Source: Anthostomella pinea
Taxonomy: Eukaryota > Ascomycota > Sordariomycetes > Xylariales > Xylariaceae
Reading direction: 5' to 3'
NCBI GenBank assembly: GCA_963556695.1
Contig: CAUWAG010000003.1
Coordinates: 5,084,001-5,148,000, forward strand
DNA length: 64,000 bases
Positions 1 through 11,843 of the stretch are shown piece by piece (position 1 is the stretch's first letter; each line of letters begins with the position of its first letter). A model generated the notes under the pieces. That model was given only the letters and a program-made list of their open reading frames with translations. It made no database searches and had not been told where the DNA came from. Position numbers and translations under genes: made by a program.

Positions 1-22
1 TATGTGTGATATGTGGAGATAG

Positions 23-346
23 AGTAATGCCAAATCTCAACCCAATATACGAGGAGGCTGGTTTATCTTTTTGATCGGTGGTCCAGTGATCCAGTGGTCC
101 CATTGCTGCAACGGTCGAGATTGCGTGCATTGGGATGACATTCCTACGCCACCCGATTCGCCTATCCCGCAGTGGATGTCTCCTTGGGAAGAATACTTCT
201 CTTTTCTTCATCTAACCAAAGGGAATGAGAGCGCACAACATGATCGTCGATTTCTTCAGTGCCTCATCTTGGTCCGGGACGAACAAGAGTCGACCTTCTA
301 CACTCCAGATCCCGACCTCGCATTCGAGGATCCTCATGTGATGTGA
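23..346 (+). other. Possible 3' exon or relic coding segment, unknown function
   Basis: The frame is open from position 23 to a TGA at 344-346. It encodes roughly 107 residues of mixed composition with several Trp and Cys residues and no low complexity, which looks more protein-like than the other chance frames nearby. There is no good ATG: the in-frame ATG at position 2 is closed off by a TAG at 20-22. If real, this would be the last exon of a gene that begins left of the window. I do not recognise a domain. It could equally be a chance frame. Confidence 0.22.
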
Positions 347-3011
347 TGAATTTTATGACATGTCAGTCTCTAGCATCTCATTGGAGCTCGCCTCAATTGC
401 GGTCATATCGCACCTAGAAAAGCTCTGGGGTGGAAGCCGTCGATAAGCTGGCCCGAGACATTCTTTATTACAATGGCCCGTTGTAATTAACCCTGACCCG
501 AGCTGGGCACGCTATAATACCGGTAAATGTAAGATAATGTGATATTGGCTTACTATCACTTCCAAGGTGTAAACGAGGTGATGAACCGCATCAAAGTCTT
601 TAATTACCTGTGCTGAGAAATTCTCCGGTCACGTCGAATCCATGCCTCTTCGTTGCGACCTACTATATCTGCTCGGGGACCATCGGGAGTCTACGGAGCC
701 GGCGGTGTCGCAGTCTACAGTAGTAAGTCATCGCGTATACATGCTCGATAGGAAAGGCGGTGGACTGGTACGACGTCCGGACATGGACATGCGCATGAGC
801 GATGAACTCTTCTCGCATGGGTACCCACGTTGGCGCCGACATGCTGTCTGCAAGAGAGCTCGTGAGTTGTGAGGGGTTGGTGAAGATCGGCTTTTTGTCT
901 TGGATGCTTTTTGTTTGCCTGCGGGTAGACTATCGCCGACTAGAGTATCGTGTAACAGTAGCGGTTTCTCAACATCAGACCATCGGTCTATCCATCCACC
1001 TCATTAGTGTATGGGTCGACTCAGAGCTAATCCGCAAACCGTATCGCGGGGGAATGTTCCATGCAACTAGGTACGGGAACTTGCTGCGTGTCCCCACGCA
1101 GAATGCAGAGTCGCAAGCAGTCAGGCCAATGTGTCTCTCCACCACGCAGTCGAGCTAGACAACTAGACTCGGCAACGGTAGAGAACGGATCAGGCAGTCC
1201 TAGCCCATGAGTGGCTTCTCCAAGCCCAGAATACAGGTTGGGTTAAACCGATGAATGGTCGACGTCGTCTTCTAAGTCGTCCCTGGCTTCATGAGACCGT
1301 AGTAAACTACGTAATGAGTAAGATATGTTCTATGGGGAATTGCGTGTCATGTGCCCGTGGGCAAGATCACGAATAACTTGGCTATCCCCCCTCATTGGGT
1401 ATCGAGCGGGATCGGATAGCCTCCGAAGCCGATTCCTTCACCGTTATTAGTGCCGGTCATGGCCGCTTCTCCACAAAGGCTCAGTCCGCAAGCTAATCCG
1501 GACCGTTCCATCTCGAAGAGGACCCTTTGATCTTCACAGTCCTGCCATTCTTCCAGTCATGTGAATGTCTCGTGAATGTGGTTTTCGGCGCCTCATTGGC
1601 TTCATTCTTTACCTGGTCAGCAAGGGATGGCTAGCGTCTCCGAGTCGGCTACCGAGCTTCGAGAAACCTGATGAGTCTTGAGAGAAGAAGCACCAATACA
1701 AACGTGGCGCAACGTGTCACGAGAGAAACAGGGTCGCCACCAAAGGAGGGGTTCGGCTTTAGAGCGTGGTCAACGGCGACGACCCGCATGTAGGTACCCC
1801 TGGTTACGAGTGGAGGCGGCAGAAGTCCATTAGTCGCTATGGGATTTCCTTTCCCGCCGCCTATCCGACAAGAGCCGGAGGAGCTCTGGGCCCGCCCTGG
1901 CATTTGCAGACCGACCTGCCTTGCTCGCGAAGCTGCGAGCGGGCAGACGGCACGGGACCCTTGAGGAAACCATCCTGGCATGAGGGCTAGTCACAGCAGT
2001 GAGGTGAGTCAATCGATCATGATTGACCGACTTCGCAACGGTGCCACGGCCGTGGCGCACGTATCCTTTACCGCCTCCTCTGGATGGGAGCCGATTAGCG
2101 ACTTTCCCCAGCGGCAAGCCTCAGGTCCCAACATGAAGATCGAGGTGATCTTGTGTGCAATAATGACGACCTCTGATGTTTGGTAACGCCATCTCGGATC
2201 CTCTTCATAACCGCATAGGCTGGTTGGGGGCATTGTTGGTTATGTCCTTGGGGGTCGTTGCTGTGCCACTCCTCCAACGGCCGACATGACATGACCGCGG
2301 CCTGGCCTGGTTGGGCTGTCGGGTTGACGATTACTGGAAGAAGTGGGAAGGATGAGCAGTGAGGCCACCCTTGTTCAAGCTCGCCGGCGCTTAAACACCT
2401 TTTCCTGGGGTCGTTGAGCAGCCCCCAGCCAATGGGAGTGACACTCCGCGTGGCTTCGTGCATTCCCTGCACTCCCCTCATGTCCTCACTATCTCGTCCA
2501 ACCAGCAGCCTCTGCTGTGGCTTTATGCTGAGGTTGGTTGGTCGAAGTTGTGTGGAAGGGAACCGAGCGCTGGGATCCTGTCCTCTTGTCACCCAGACAA
2601 TGCTATTATTAGGAATCACAATTCACTGTAGGTGACCTCGAGTACCGTAGGTGCCGCTGCATGCACCAAACGCAGTGACAGTGTTCTCGACAGGCCGATA
2701 CACAAATCACATCGTGGCAAGCATTCCGCTATCACAATGCCTCGCCCTGCATAACAGACTGCTGCAACCCGAGATATACACCTTATCCCATACATATACC
2801 TCCCGCAGGCGTCCGTGACATTGCTCCTGGTCCTCTCTTCCCTCTTTTGCGACGTTGACCTATCTCTCGGGCACCCATAGCGAGCTATTTTCCTTTCCGT
2901 CTTCGCATATCTCATATATCGTATCCTTTACTAGAAAAACAGTGACAGGCCGGCAACGGCAAGATACCAGAAAGGTGCACTGCACGGGCTTTCCCTTATA
3001 ATCTATCCAAA
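347..3011. other. Gene-free stretch upstream of the SAM-PH gene
   Basis: No reading frame here looks like a conserved protein, and the open frames on the two strands overlap each other. The last few hundred bases (about 2650-3011) are pyrimidine-rich and presumably hold the promoter and 5' UTR of the next gene. Confidence 0.5.
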
Positions 3012-5646
3012 ATGGTACGTCCAATTTCGCATACCCATATACTGCGTGCAATGGTTGCGCCGGTAGATCGCAACTAACCCGGTTCTCTTTCTGTAGAATC
3101 CACAATCGCTCAGGATGTGCGAGCGAATGCACAATGAGATGCGCCAGAAGAGTCGTCTACACGACCCCTTCTTCGGCCTGAAAGGTCTCGAGCCGCGGCC
3201 GACCTCAATAGCCACCGAGATCGTGGACACGGATTGGGACGAAGAAGATATGGTCAGTGAGATCGAAGAAGACGACGACATTAACTCGCCACGGGTGAGC
3301 CTAAACTCGGTAAGACATAGCTCTTTCTTTGCAGCTTGTAGTCGTATGCTAACGTAGAGTCAGTCGGGTCAACAAAGTGCAACAACGCTCTCGTCGTACG
3401 ACGAGGCGCATACGCCCAGGTCGAGCAGGACTCGCGAGGCGTATCCCTTTGAATATGAACCCGCGAAGCCAGTTGAGGGCCCGAGAGGACCGCACCTATT
3501 CCGATCATCTACAACGTCGTCGTCGAACTCCTTCTACTACCAAGAGGCATTAAGTCTCTCACCGATAACGCCCAAGACGGCCAGGCCGTACGAATGTGAC
3601 TTGCGGTATCCGCTCACTTACGACCCATTGCCACGTTCTCGAACCAGCCCATATCAATTCACCCATGAGAAGCTGGAACCAACCGAGCTGGCGATGTGGT
3701 CACCACACAAGGTGGCGCAATGGATGCTCAACGCTGGCATTGAGCTGCCGGCCGCCGAGAAGTTTGTTGAGAATGACATCAACGGAGCTATTCTAATAAC
3801 ATTGAAGTTCGAGGACCTCCGCGAACTCCATATTCAATCCTTTGGAGTCCGGACAAAAGTCTGGGAGGAGATACACGTACTGAGGGACCGCAAGGAGATG
3901 TCGCCCAGACCCGATACCCCAATTGAGGATGAAGAGAGCAAAGAGGTGAGGCGGGAACGGAGGAGGGTCGAGAAAGAGGAGACTGGTGAGTTCGAACGAT
4001 GTCCGAGCCTGAAGCGCTCCAAGAGCCTGAAGCGCAGCCAGAGTCGGAGGAAGCCGTCCCACGAAGACATCATCTCACCCATGGAGTCGGTATCTATCGT
4101 CGGCATTGAGCAGATGATGCCAAAGCCACACCACTGTTCTAAGGGAGAGAACTGCTCAAAGTACAGGAGACAACAGCGGATGATTGAGGCCTTCAAGAAG
4201 GACCACCCCTTTGTCGATACAGACCAGGGCGGCATAATCATGGTTGCGGGAAACCCAGGCAACCCAGAGACCGCGCCAGCCATCAACCGGCCATCGTCGA
4301 CTGAGGCCTTGCGACCATTCTCTGAGGCCGTACCTTCCGTGGTGGCCTCTTCAGACGTTCTCGGTCCTGGTATCCCTGCTCTGCAGTATCTGCAAGAAGC
4401 CGCCCTGCGCAACCTGCAGACGCAAGACCCCCAGGACAATGTCCGGCAGTTCCTGGACTTCCAGCACCAGCAGCCAGATGAATCCGGCTGCTCGAGTGAA
4501 GCGCCACCGACTCCCCACTTCGAGGTTTACCCCGGTGTGCAAGCACCTCACGAGCGTCTGCGAGCCCTGCCCAAGCTCGCCATCCCCGGACAGCAGCAAC
4601 ATGCCCAGAGACAGTCGTCACAACAGCCAGGCCCCTCGAACCTGCGGAACTCCTTCGTCCCCTACCGGATGGACAGAGCCGAGGCCCTGTCACCAGACCT
4701 GCAGACGCCAGTCGGCCCCTACCGGTTCGGCACGCCCTTCTCGGATATGGACATCCCGCTGACGGCCGTCCCGCTGGGTCCCATCGCTCGGGATGCCTCG
4801 CAGTCGGTTCCTCCGGACATGGGCTACCACGCCGCGCCCGTGAACCGGATCAACCCCTCGCGAGCATCCCACCGCCCGTCCCTCCAGATCATGGCGCCCG
4901 TCGTCGAGGACGACGCCAGCACGACGCCCATCGCGCGCACCACGCCCAAGCCGCCCTCGCCCTCCCTCGCTCTCAGGTTCTCCCCACCGCCGCGGGTCCC
5001 GACGCGGCCGCAACACCCGCTGCAGGCGCCGCCCCGCGCGCAGTACCCGTGGTCGTCGGCGGCGCAGGCCCTGCAGGCTCAGCCCAACGCCGTCGTCGCC
5101 GAGGGCGTCGCGTACCAGGGCCCCGTCAAGAAGCGCAAGACCCGGATGCTGCGGCACGAGTGGCACGACCAGTACGCGGTCCTCAAGGGCACGCAGCTCG
5201 CGCTGCACAAGGACGCGGCCGCGGCGGGGGCGCGGGAGCGCTCGCTCGAGTACATCGACATCGACGACTACGCCATCGCGTGCTCGTCGCTGAACTCGAC
5301 GTCGCGGCTCAACGCGGCCTTCAAGGCCATGAGCATCTCGCGCAGCAAGCAGGCCGGGGTCAGTGCCGACGACTCGGTGGCGGCCTTCAGCTTCCAGCTC
5401 ATACCACAGGATTTGCAAGGGGTGGGCGCGCGCCTGCGCAACCACAGGCGCGAGAGCCGCAGCATCGGGTCCGGCCCGCTGACGGGCGGTCTGGAGGGCG
5501 GGTTCAACGGCACGGGCAAGACGCACCATTTTGCTGTCAAGAGCCGTGACGAGCGCATCGATTGGATGCGCGAGCTCATGCTGGCTAAGGCGCTGAAGCA
5601 GAAGGGCGAGGGGTTCGAGGTCAGTGTTAATGGGAACATGATCTGA
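3012..5646 (+). CDS. SAM and PH domain protein, Boi/Pob1-like polarity factor
   Basis: The proposed exons are 3012-3014, 3097-3309 and 3358-5646, giving 834 residues. Exon 1 is just ATG, followed at once by GTACGT; intron 1 ends CTGTAG with CTAAC upstream, and intron 2 (48 nt) has GTAAGA and TGCTAAC. Both junctions are phase 0 and join the frames exactly. A SAM domain lies near residues 183-250, then a long Pro/Gln/Ser-rich disordered region with a basic KRSKSLKRSQSRRK patch, then a PH domain near 663-820. Yeast Boi1/Boi2 and fission yeast Pob1 pair SAM and PH domains in polarised growth and exocytosis at the plasma membrane. This protein lacks their N-terminal SH3 domain, so the role is inferred. 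GC rises sharply in the 3' half. A start at 3115 in exon 2 is the alternative. Confidence 0.85.
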
Positions 5647-8600
5647 GCTGGCTGGTTTTGTGGTCTTTACTTCTTTTTGCTCTTGCGTTTGCTTCTTGGT
5701 ATAGGTAGTGCGCGGCTCTACTTTACACTATTCTGTTGCCGGTTTGATGTTTATCGTGCGCTGTGTTTCCTGTTTTGCGGTCGTCTTATTCATCCATTGT
5801 CGTCCACTGCCCTATTCATAACGCGGCAGGTCGACCACGATAAGGGGATGGAGAAGAAGAAGGACAGTCCTCGCTGGGCGCATTTGATTTGATATCCCCA
5901 TGTTTTCGAGGCGAAAAGAAGCAAGCAAACGAGCGAGTTGGTATTGAGTCTCGTTGATTATTTTCTGATGACGATGGCAGCGGTGGGTTGATCGAGTTAT
6001 GAGGATGAGTTGACGAATTGATTGGGTTGGCTTGGGGAATTATATACCGCACGCTCCTTTAACTCATGATATCCATTTGGGCATTTTGGTAGGCATAGAC
6101 CTAATAACAAGGTACCTACGTCGAATAGTTAGTTTGGGGCGGTTAATTTGAAAAGTGCGTGATGATCACACAATTTGCCTGGATCTTGTTGCGTGATGCT
6201 TGTTGCTTGATGAATGTCAATGTGAACCGGTCTCGTCGTTATGAACCTGCTTTTCCATTGCTTCCTTGGATGGCGCTGTACATACGGTATGTACTAACAC
6301 TTTATCGGCGTATAATGAGGGAAGACTGCAGCTCAGCTAAGTCGGGTTGCCCCTTAGCTCGCGTTCTTCTTCTGTTCTGCTCTTCCCCCCCCAGCTATTC
6401 ATCCCTTTTCTCTCATCATCCGGGTAATGGATACTTCCTGACATCTCCACTGTAGGTCTTGCAAGCTGACAGTTGACAGTTGCATATGGAACGCCTCCCT
6501 GCCGTTGCGCCCCTTTTGCCGCACCCAGGCAGCCGCCGCATCATAAGACTCCAGAAGCCGCTCCTATTGCACTATCGATAGACGGTATCATTCTCGTTGG
6601 AGAAGCACAGGTAGCTCTCGAGTTTTGCTTACACGATCCTAGGTGACGTCGGTAATGGGTGACTGCTGCCTCATACTACATGTACTGCGTCGATGGAACA
6701 ACACACCGCCGGCCCCAGTACGCCCATGGTACCCGGCAGCGCCAAACTGCCGGGAACGGTCTTGGTGCTCTCGAAATAGAAGTAAGGCGAGAGGCAACAG
6801 TCCAGGCGACGAGTCACGAAGGGGGCGAGAAACATCGATGCGAAGTGATCGGGGTAATAGATTCCGCGTTTAGCTTCGACCGGCATGTTTCGCTATACTC
6901 CTTACCCCAGATCGGTAGGTAGTCATGCGTTGAGCACTGCCACCACACCGCGAGTTCAGTAGGGCTGGAAGCTATTCCTTCCGCCGGAGAGAAGACGGAA
7001 TGACACTCTTGGGGGGCTTCACACGTGCACTAAGACGTGCTGCAGAGATCTGTAAAGGGCCCAGCTCGTCGCATGGCTGCATCGCTCGACCTGCATGTTG
7101 TCTTGTGTACATGCATTTCCACTGCACTGAAGAGAGGGGCGGAGCTGAAGGGGTCCGTACCGAGTATAGGCATAGGTACCACAGGACACACATTCGACGT
7201 TCGTGGCTGGGCCCCATGCGCTACGAAGGCCTCGAGAAAGGGTGCTACCTATCTTCAATTGGATGGTGACTTCTGAGCTGTGATACGAGGCCTTTCGGGA
7301 TGACATGTCAAACCCAGGCGGGTGGCCGAGGTTTGTGGAAACATAGGCGCTTGCCTCTGTGAGTCCCTACATTATACGTAAGTACCTAGGTATGCTCTTT
7401 AGCTAACTTATCGTAGCACATGCTTCGACTTACAACCTACTTATGAAATAGGCCGGCTTGGAAATTGTGTACTGTATCGGTAATCTGCATGCGTGAGGCG
7501 TGTCAAAGTATCATCAAGGATGCTGCTGCCAGGTATGCAGCCTTGAGCTAGCTTGAACAGATTCCGTGGGGTTTCTCGACTACCTATCCAGCCTTCCCGC
7601 CTAAAAAGAATGACGTACATGAGGCCTCCGTTTCAAGTGAATTGGATTGGAAGCATTGGACATGATCGTAGTCACTGGACCTGATGCCATCTTTGGGTTG
7701 AAGCCACGGCCCACGGGCCCCAATGACTGCAGGTGGATCTTCAGATTGGGCGGGCTCGGCATCATCCGGTAAATCCACAGCTCTTTCACCACCTGCACCT
7801 CACAGGGACGTTTCAGGGGTTCCACAGGGGGCATATAGTCTTTGTTCCAACCCAATCAGACGCGAGGATTGTCTTTCGTCGCGCCTAATCCGAAGGTCGT
7901 TCTAAACTCTGGACCAACCTCATCGCTTCCTCTCCCTCCATCTCCAGCCGCCCTGTAACCGCCCATATAAGACGAATGAGCGACTCGTCTCTCGACAGCC
8001 TCTCATTTCGAGCTCTCCGACGTCGTTCAACATCTGCACCGCCTCATCGCGACTACAATCACCCGACGCTGCCCGGAATGCCCAAAGGAAGCTGCCGCTT
8101 TATTTTGTGCTGAAGATATCCAGTCGATGGCCGAAAGCACAACGTCCAACCCTGTCCGGGTACCTCTGCTGGACTCCATCGGGTCGCGTCCGTTGGACCT
8201 CAGCTCTTGCGACTCTCTAGTCAAACCACCTACATGACTGCAACCTCGTGCGTGCTAGCCAAGGGACTGCATAATGAGCGGACAAAGTAGAACAAAGGCG
8301 ACGAGGCATCGCGTTATCATGGCGTAGGTGGACTTCAATCTCCTTGTCTCGTTGTTACTTGCTCGCCTTGTTGGTCTTTCGGGACAGTCATCTTTGTCCT
8401 GTCCCTCTCTTTTACTGTCCTCGACTCAACTCGACCCTGCCAACACTTTCATTGTTGCTTCGTGACTCTTCCCGCGACTATTTCTAAGAACCCCGTGCGC
8501 TCCTCGTGTGCTCAACGCAATCTTCGTGAATGAACCGCTTTGCCGCCACCGATATTACTCTTCTAGTCGCTCGAGTAGATCCTCGCAACTTTTATACTTA

Positions 8601-8706
8601 ACTATTTCTTTATTTATTTGCCTACTATATTCATACCGATACCTCAAAAGCCCATAACCGCCGACCTACGACGAAACACCACCCTACGAAACCAACTTAC
8701 CAAGAC
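5647..8706. other. Gene-free 3-kb stretch; 3' UTR then 5' leader of next gene
   Basis: I see no supported coding region. The first few hundred bases should carry the 3' UTR of the SAM-PH gene. The last 700 bases or so before 8707 are CT-rich and look like a long promoter and 5' leader for the membrane protein gene. Short frames between 6.1 and 7.9 kb overlap on both strands and resemble no family I know. Confidence 0.5.
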
Positions 8707-9864
8707 ATGCCGACAATTCGAGGTCCGCTTTGGGCTCTGCATCTCGCCGCCGTGCTTTCAGCCGCCTCGGCCGCCTCTATTCGACCAGAGTCGATTTTCG
8801 AAAGAGGCAATTCATGCGCCGCCAACTTCACGAAGTGCTCACAAGCCGGACTACCAGACAACTTCTGCTGCGAGGCGGGCACGTCCTGTTTGGTGTTAGC
8901 CGGGAGCACAACTGTCCTCTGCTGTCCTTCGGGAAGCAGCTGTGATACCATCAACCCCATCACCTGTAATGTGGCTCTTCAAGATGCCGCCGCCAACCCA
9001 GCGGCCGAAATCAAGACGACGGTTCTCGATGGGAAGCTCGAAACCTGCAGCACTGGATGTTGCCCGTATGGATATTCTTGCGTCAACGATAATTGCGTGA
9101 TGGACCAGGACCAGAGCAAGAAGCCTGCTGGAAAGAGTAATCCGACCACGAGCTCGACACATGCCGCACCAACCACAACTGCTTCCAGTAAGCCCTCAAC
9201 AACGGCTGTGCAGGGTGGTGTCACGAGTGCTGCGCCATCAAAGGAAACCACAGACCCGACGGCGGCGAACACGATGAACACCGCAGCTATTGTGGGAGGA
9301 GTCGTAGGCGGCATCGCCGCCATCGGCTTGATCGCCGTTGCGGTAATGGTGTGCCGACGCCGGCGCAAGAAGGAGCAAAAGATGCGCCAGAACAGGTCCT
9401 CGTCCTGGGGCAACATCGGCAATATCCCCATCAGCGCCCCGATGCCTCATGCAGACTACGACGGTAATCGGCAGGACTTCCTTTCCAAAGCACGCAGCAC
9501 GAGTGTCGCCAGCACGCCAACACAGGCCCAGGAGCGATTCCCTCCGAACTCACCCTACTCGCCATATTCCTCTTCCGGAAGACCCGAGAGCGAGATGTCG
9601 GATGCGCCGCGCAGCTACCACCCGTCGGCAGAGGTCGGCGGGCTGCATGGTGAGAGGAATCTTACCGACATGGCCCATCGGTACTCGGGCACGTCTATTG
9701 CGTCGCGCGAGAGGCGCCAACACAGCGCCGGGAGCGAGAGCATCAACATCTTCGCCGACGCCTTGACTGTGGGTGGCGGTTCGGCCGCTCGCCCGTTAAC
9801 GACGTGGACAGATATCCAGTCGCATGCCGAACGGGTACCGGACTCGCCTGTACGGCGGAGATGA
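8707..9864 (+). CDS. Single-pass membrane protein with cysteine-rich ectodomain
   Basis: This is an uninterrupted frame of 385 residues. A signal peptide covers about residues 1-22. It is followed by a compact cysteine-rich ectodomain to about residue 135 with two CC pairs (FCCEAG, LCCPSG) and a later GCCPYGYSC block, which suggests a small disulfide-knotted fold. A Ser/Thr/Pro-rich stalk, probably O-glycosylated, leads to one transmembrane helix at about 192-217, closed by a CRRRRKK stop-transfer signal. The cytoplasmic tail of about 165 residues is Ser-rich and low in structure. This layout resembles fungal cell-wall sensor-like proteins (short ectodomain, Ser/Thr stalk, one helix), but I recognise no named family. 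The ATG at 8707 directly precedes the signal peptide. Confidence 0.8.
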   Translation: MPTIRGPLWALHLAAVLSAASAASIRPESIFERGNSCAANFTKCSQAGLPDNFCCEAGTSCLVLAGSTTVLCCPSGSSCDTINPITCNVALQDAAANPAAEIKTTVLDGKLETCSTGCCPYGYSCVNDNCVMDQDQSKKPAGKSNPTTSSTHAAPTTTASSKPSTTAVQGGVTSAAPSKETTDPTAANTMNTAAIVGGVVGGIAAIGLIAVAVMVCRRRRKKEQKMRQNRSSSWGNIGNIPISAPMPHADYDGNRQDFLSKARSTSVASTPTQAQERFPPNSPYSPYSSSGRPESEMSDAPRSYHPSAEVGGLHGERNLTDMAHRYSGTSIASRERRQHSAGSESINIFADALTVGGGSAARPLTTWTDIQSHAERVPDSPVRRR

Positions 9865-10310
9865 AGAGTTGGGGCATTTACACGTGGCATCACACTTATT
9901 ATATTCGCATGGACAGGAGTTTGGATTGACTGGAGGCCGCATGATACCAGGGATTTTGCTAATTTTATACGCTCGGCGTTTGGGGTGCACTCTACATAAG
10001 GACCATTGTACATATTGCAGTTCATGGGCAGGCTCGGAGGTGCCAATATGTGCACAATGAGGCTGTGTAGATGATGAATCATATAATTCTCACATTTCGA
10101 ATCCGCGTCCGCCTTGCTTGACTATATGGATCGATGTGAACATAACGAGCTTTTTATACAGCGCCTCGAGTGCCCAATTCAAGGGCATGCGTGCCGTGCC
10201 ACCTTCTCCAGCACAGCAGAGTGGCCTGAAAATGGCTCGGTATAGGGCATAGAACAACAAACTCCGTGAAGCAGAATGACTCCAGTCGTCTCCCGACCAC
10301 CGCCCGACCT
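9865..10310. other. Convergent intergenic spacer
   Basis: This 446-bp spacer lies between two converging genes and should hold both 3' UTRs. I see no other feature in it. Confidence 0.5.
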
Positions 10311-11149
10311 CTAATTTTTCCTCTTGGACGCCCTCTTCTCAGCGCCCGTCGGGCTGCTCTGGCTGTTGCCGTTGCCCTCGGCCCTGGCCTTCTCCTTCAC
10401 GGCAGCAGCATCATCGTCCTCCTTCTGCATCTTCTCAAAGTCCTCATTATCCTTGCGCTCAGCGTACCACTGACCAGCCTGCAGCACCAAAACCCCCACC
10501 AAGACAAGCGCCAGGATGGTGTTGCTGGCAGCCATGACCTTCAGACTATCCTCACGCCCCAGCACGACCTCGCCCGCCTGCCCGTTCGAGGTCAAGTGCG
10601 TCGTCTCAGCAAAGCCCTCCTGGTGCCAGACCCCCGCACTCACAAACCGCAGGCCCTTGACGATGTTGGAGATATACACGCCGACGCCGATCAGGTACAG
10701 CACGAGCGAGGCGCCGTCGAACAGCATGTTGGACTCGGAGGCGCGGAAGAGCTTGATGAAGAACCCGAGGAAGCCCGTGCCGATCATGATGGAGAGCAGG
10801 CGCGCGATGAGCGGCGGCGACTGGTGCACGAACTTTAGGTGCGTTTCGAGCTGGTCGAGGTAGGCGGGCGGGATCGGGTCCGCGGTCCAGAGGAGCGGGA
10901 AGTCGTAGGGGAATTCGGCGAAGAGGATGCCTAGGAAGAAACAGACGGCTTGGGGGAGATGGGGTTGTTAGTACTGTTCAGTTCTTTTCTTGAGGTTGGT
11001 CTGTTGTATGTGGGTGGTGACCTGGAAGGGGAGGGGAGGAGGACGGGAAACAACTCACGCCCGATGATCATAAAGGTCGCGAACGAGGCCGAGCCATGAT
11101 AGTTCTTAGACCGCACGTTCTTGGACCAATCTACCCATTTGTCCGGCAT
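10311..11149 (-). CDS. SHR3: ER membrane packaging chaperone SHR3
   Basis: Exons are 11059-11149 and 10311-10948, giving 242 residues. The intron has GTGAGT, a CTAAC branch point and an AAG acceptor, and it splits a codon. The product has about four hydrophobic segments: FATFMIIG running into CFFLGILFAEF, the FPYDFPLLW loop, a block around LLSIMIGTGFLGFFIKLF, and later LVLYLIGVGVYISNIVKGL and ILALVLVGVLVLQAG. It ends in a charged tail with Lys-rich residues typical of ER retention. Shr3 is an ER chaperone that keeps amino-acid permeases from aggregating so they can enter COPII vesicles. Yeast Shr3 is 210 residues, so the length fits. The gene converges on the cysteine-rich membrane protein gene. 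Confidence 0.88.
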
Positions 11150-11843
11150 GATGCGCGAGAAGAGATCGTTTATTCTCTACCTGTGTCTGTCTGTCTGGAG
11201 AGGAAAGTCGGACGTCGAGACGAAGTGATGGCGAAGGGCTAGAACTACCGGTAGGTCGTTCGTTGGTCGGGTTCGGCGCAAACTTATGACGGAAAGTCTC
11301 GGTTTACAATTGAATGGATCGAGTTGTCGGGGATTCCGCTGGGTTTGATGGTGGGGCTTCTCGTGTGTGTGCTCGCTTGGTAATCGGGGTAACCAACCTC
11401 AGTGTTCCGGGTTCGAGGTATTTGCGATTGAGTGTCCGGGGCAGCCGGCTTCGTCGGTGGAAGATGTCTTATTATCAACAATCTCCTGCAGAATCCTTCT
11501 GGGCGGTCGTTCTAGGCACCTAGGCAAGCCCGAGTCGTCTCTCGGTGAACCTTCCGCCACGGGAGGTGCTGCAGCCTTTCGGGCGTTCCGGCCGCTTGGA
11601 GCTTAGTGGGCAGGGCTGCTGGCTGGGAAGTCTCACCACCAACATTGGAAAGCTTCCAGAAGCATTTACCGACTCACCAACGAATGTGGCATCCCTTATC
11701 TAAAACTTCGGTATCAACCACTTCATCACTCAAGAAGTCCCGGTAAAGCCAATGTTCTATGTTTATATCATACGTCTATAAATTAAAAGTAAAGTAAACG
11801 AACGCTAACGGCATGCTCTATTAAATATCCAAACATATACGGA
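11150..11843. other. SHR3 promoter and mannosidase 3' flank
   Basis: This 694-bp gap separates two genes on the minus strand. It should contain the SHR3 promoter beside 11150-11300 and the 3' UTR of the mannosidase at its right end. No further coding sequence is supported. Confidence 0.45.

Noticed and set aside
2095..2619. A 174-codon minus-strand frame upstream of the SAM-PH gene
   Set aside because: There is no domain, no signal peptide and no splice pattern, and overlapping frames on the plus strand look equally plausible.
4690..5529. A 279-codon open frame on the minus strand inside the SAM-PH gene
   Set aside because: It is antisense to a high-GC conserved exon and has the Arg/Val/Ala/Gly bias of a shadow frame.
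10266..10838. A 190-codon plus-strand frame over SHR3
   Set aside because: It mirrors the conserved SHR3 exon on the other strand and has no domain of its own.
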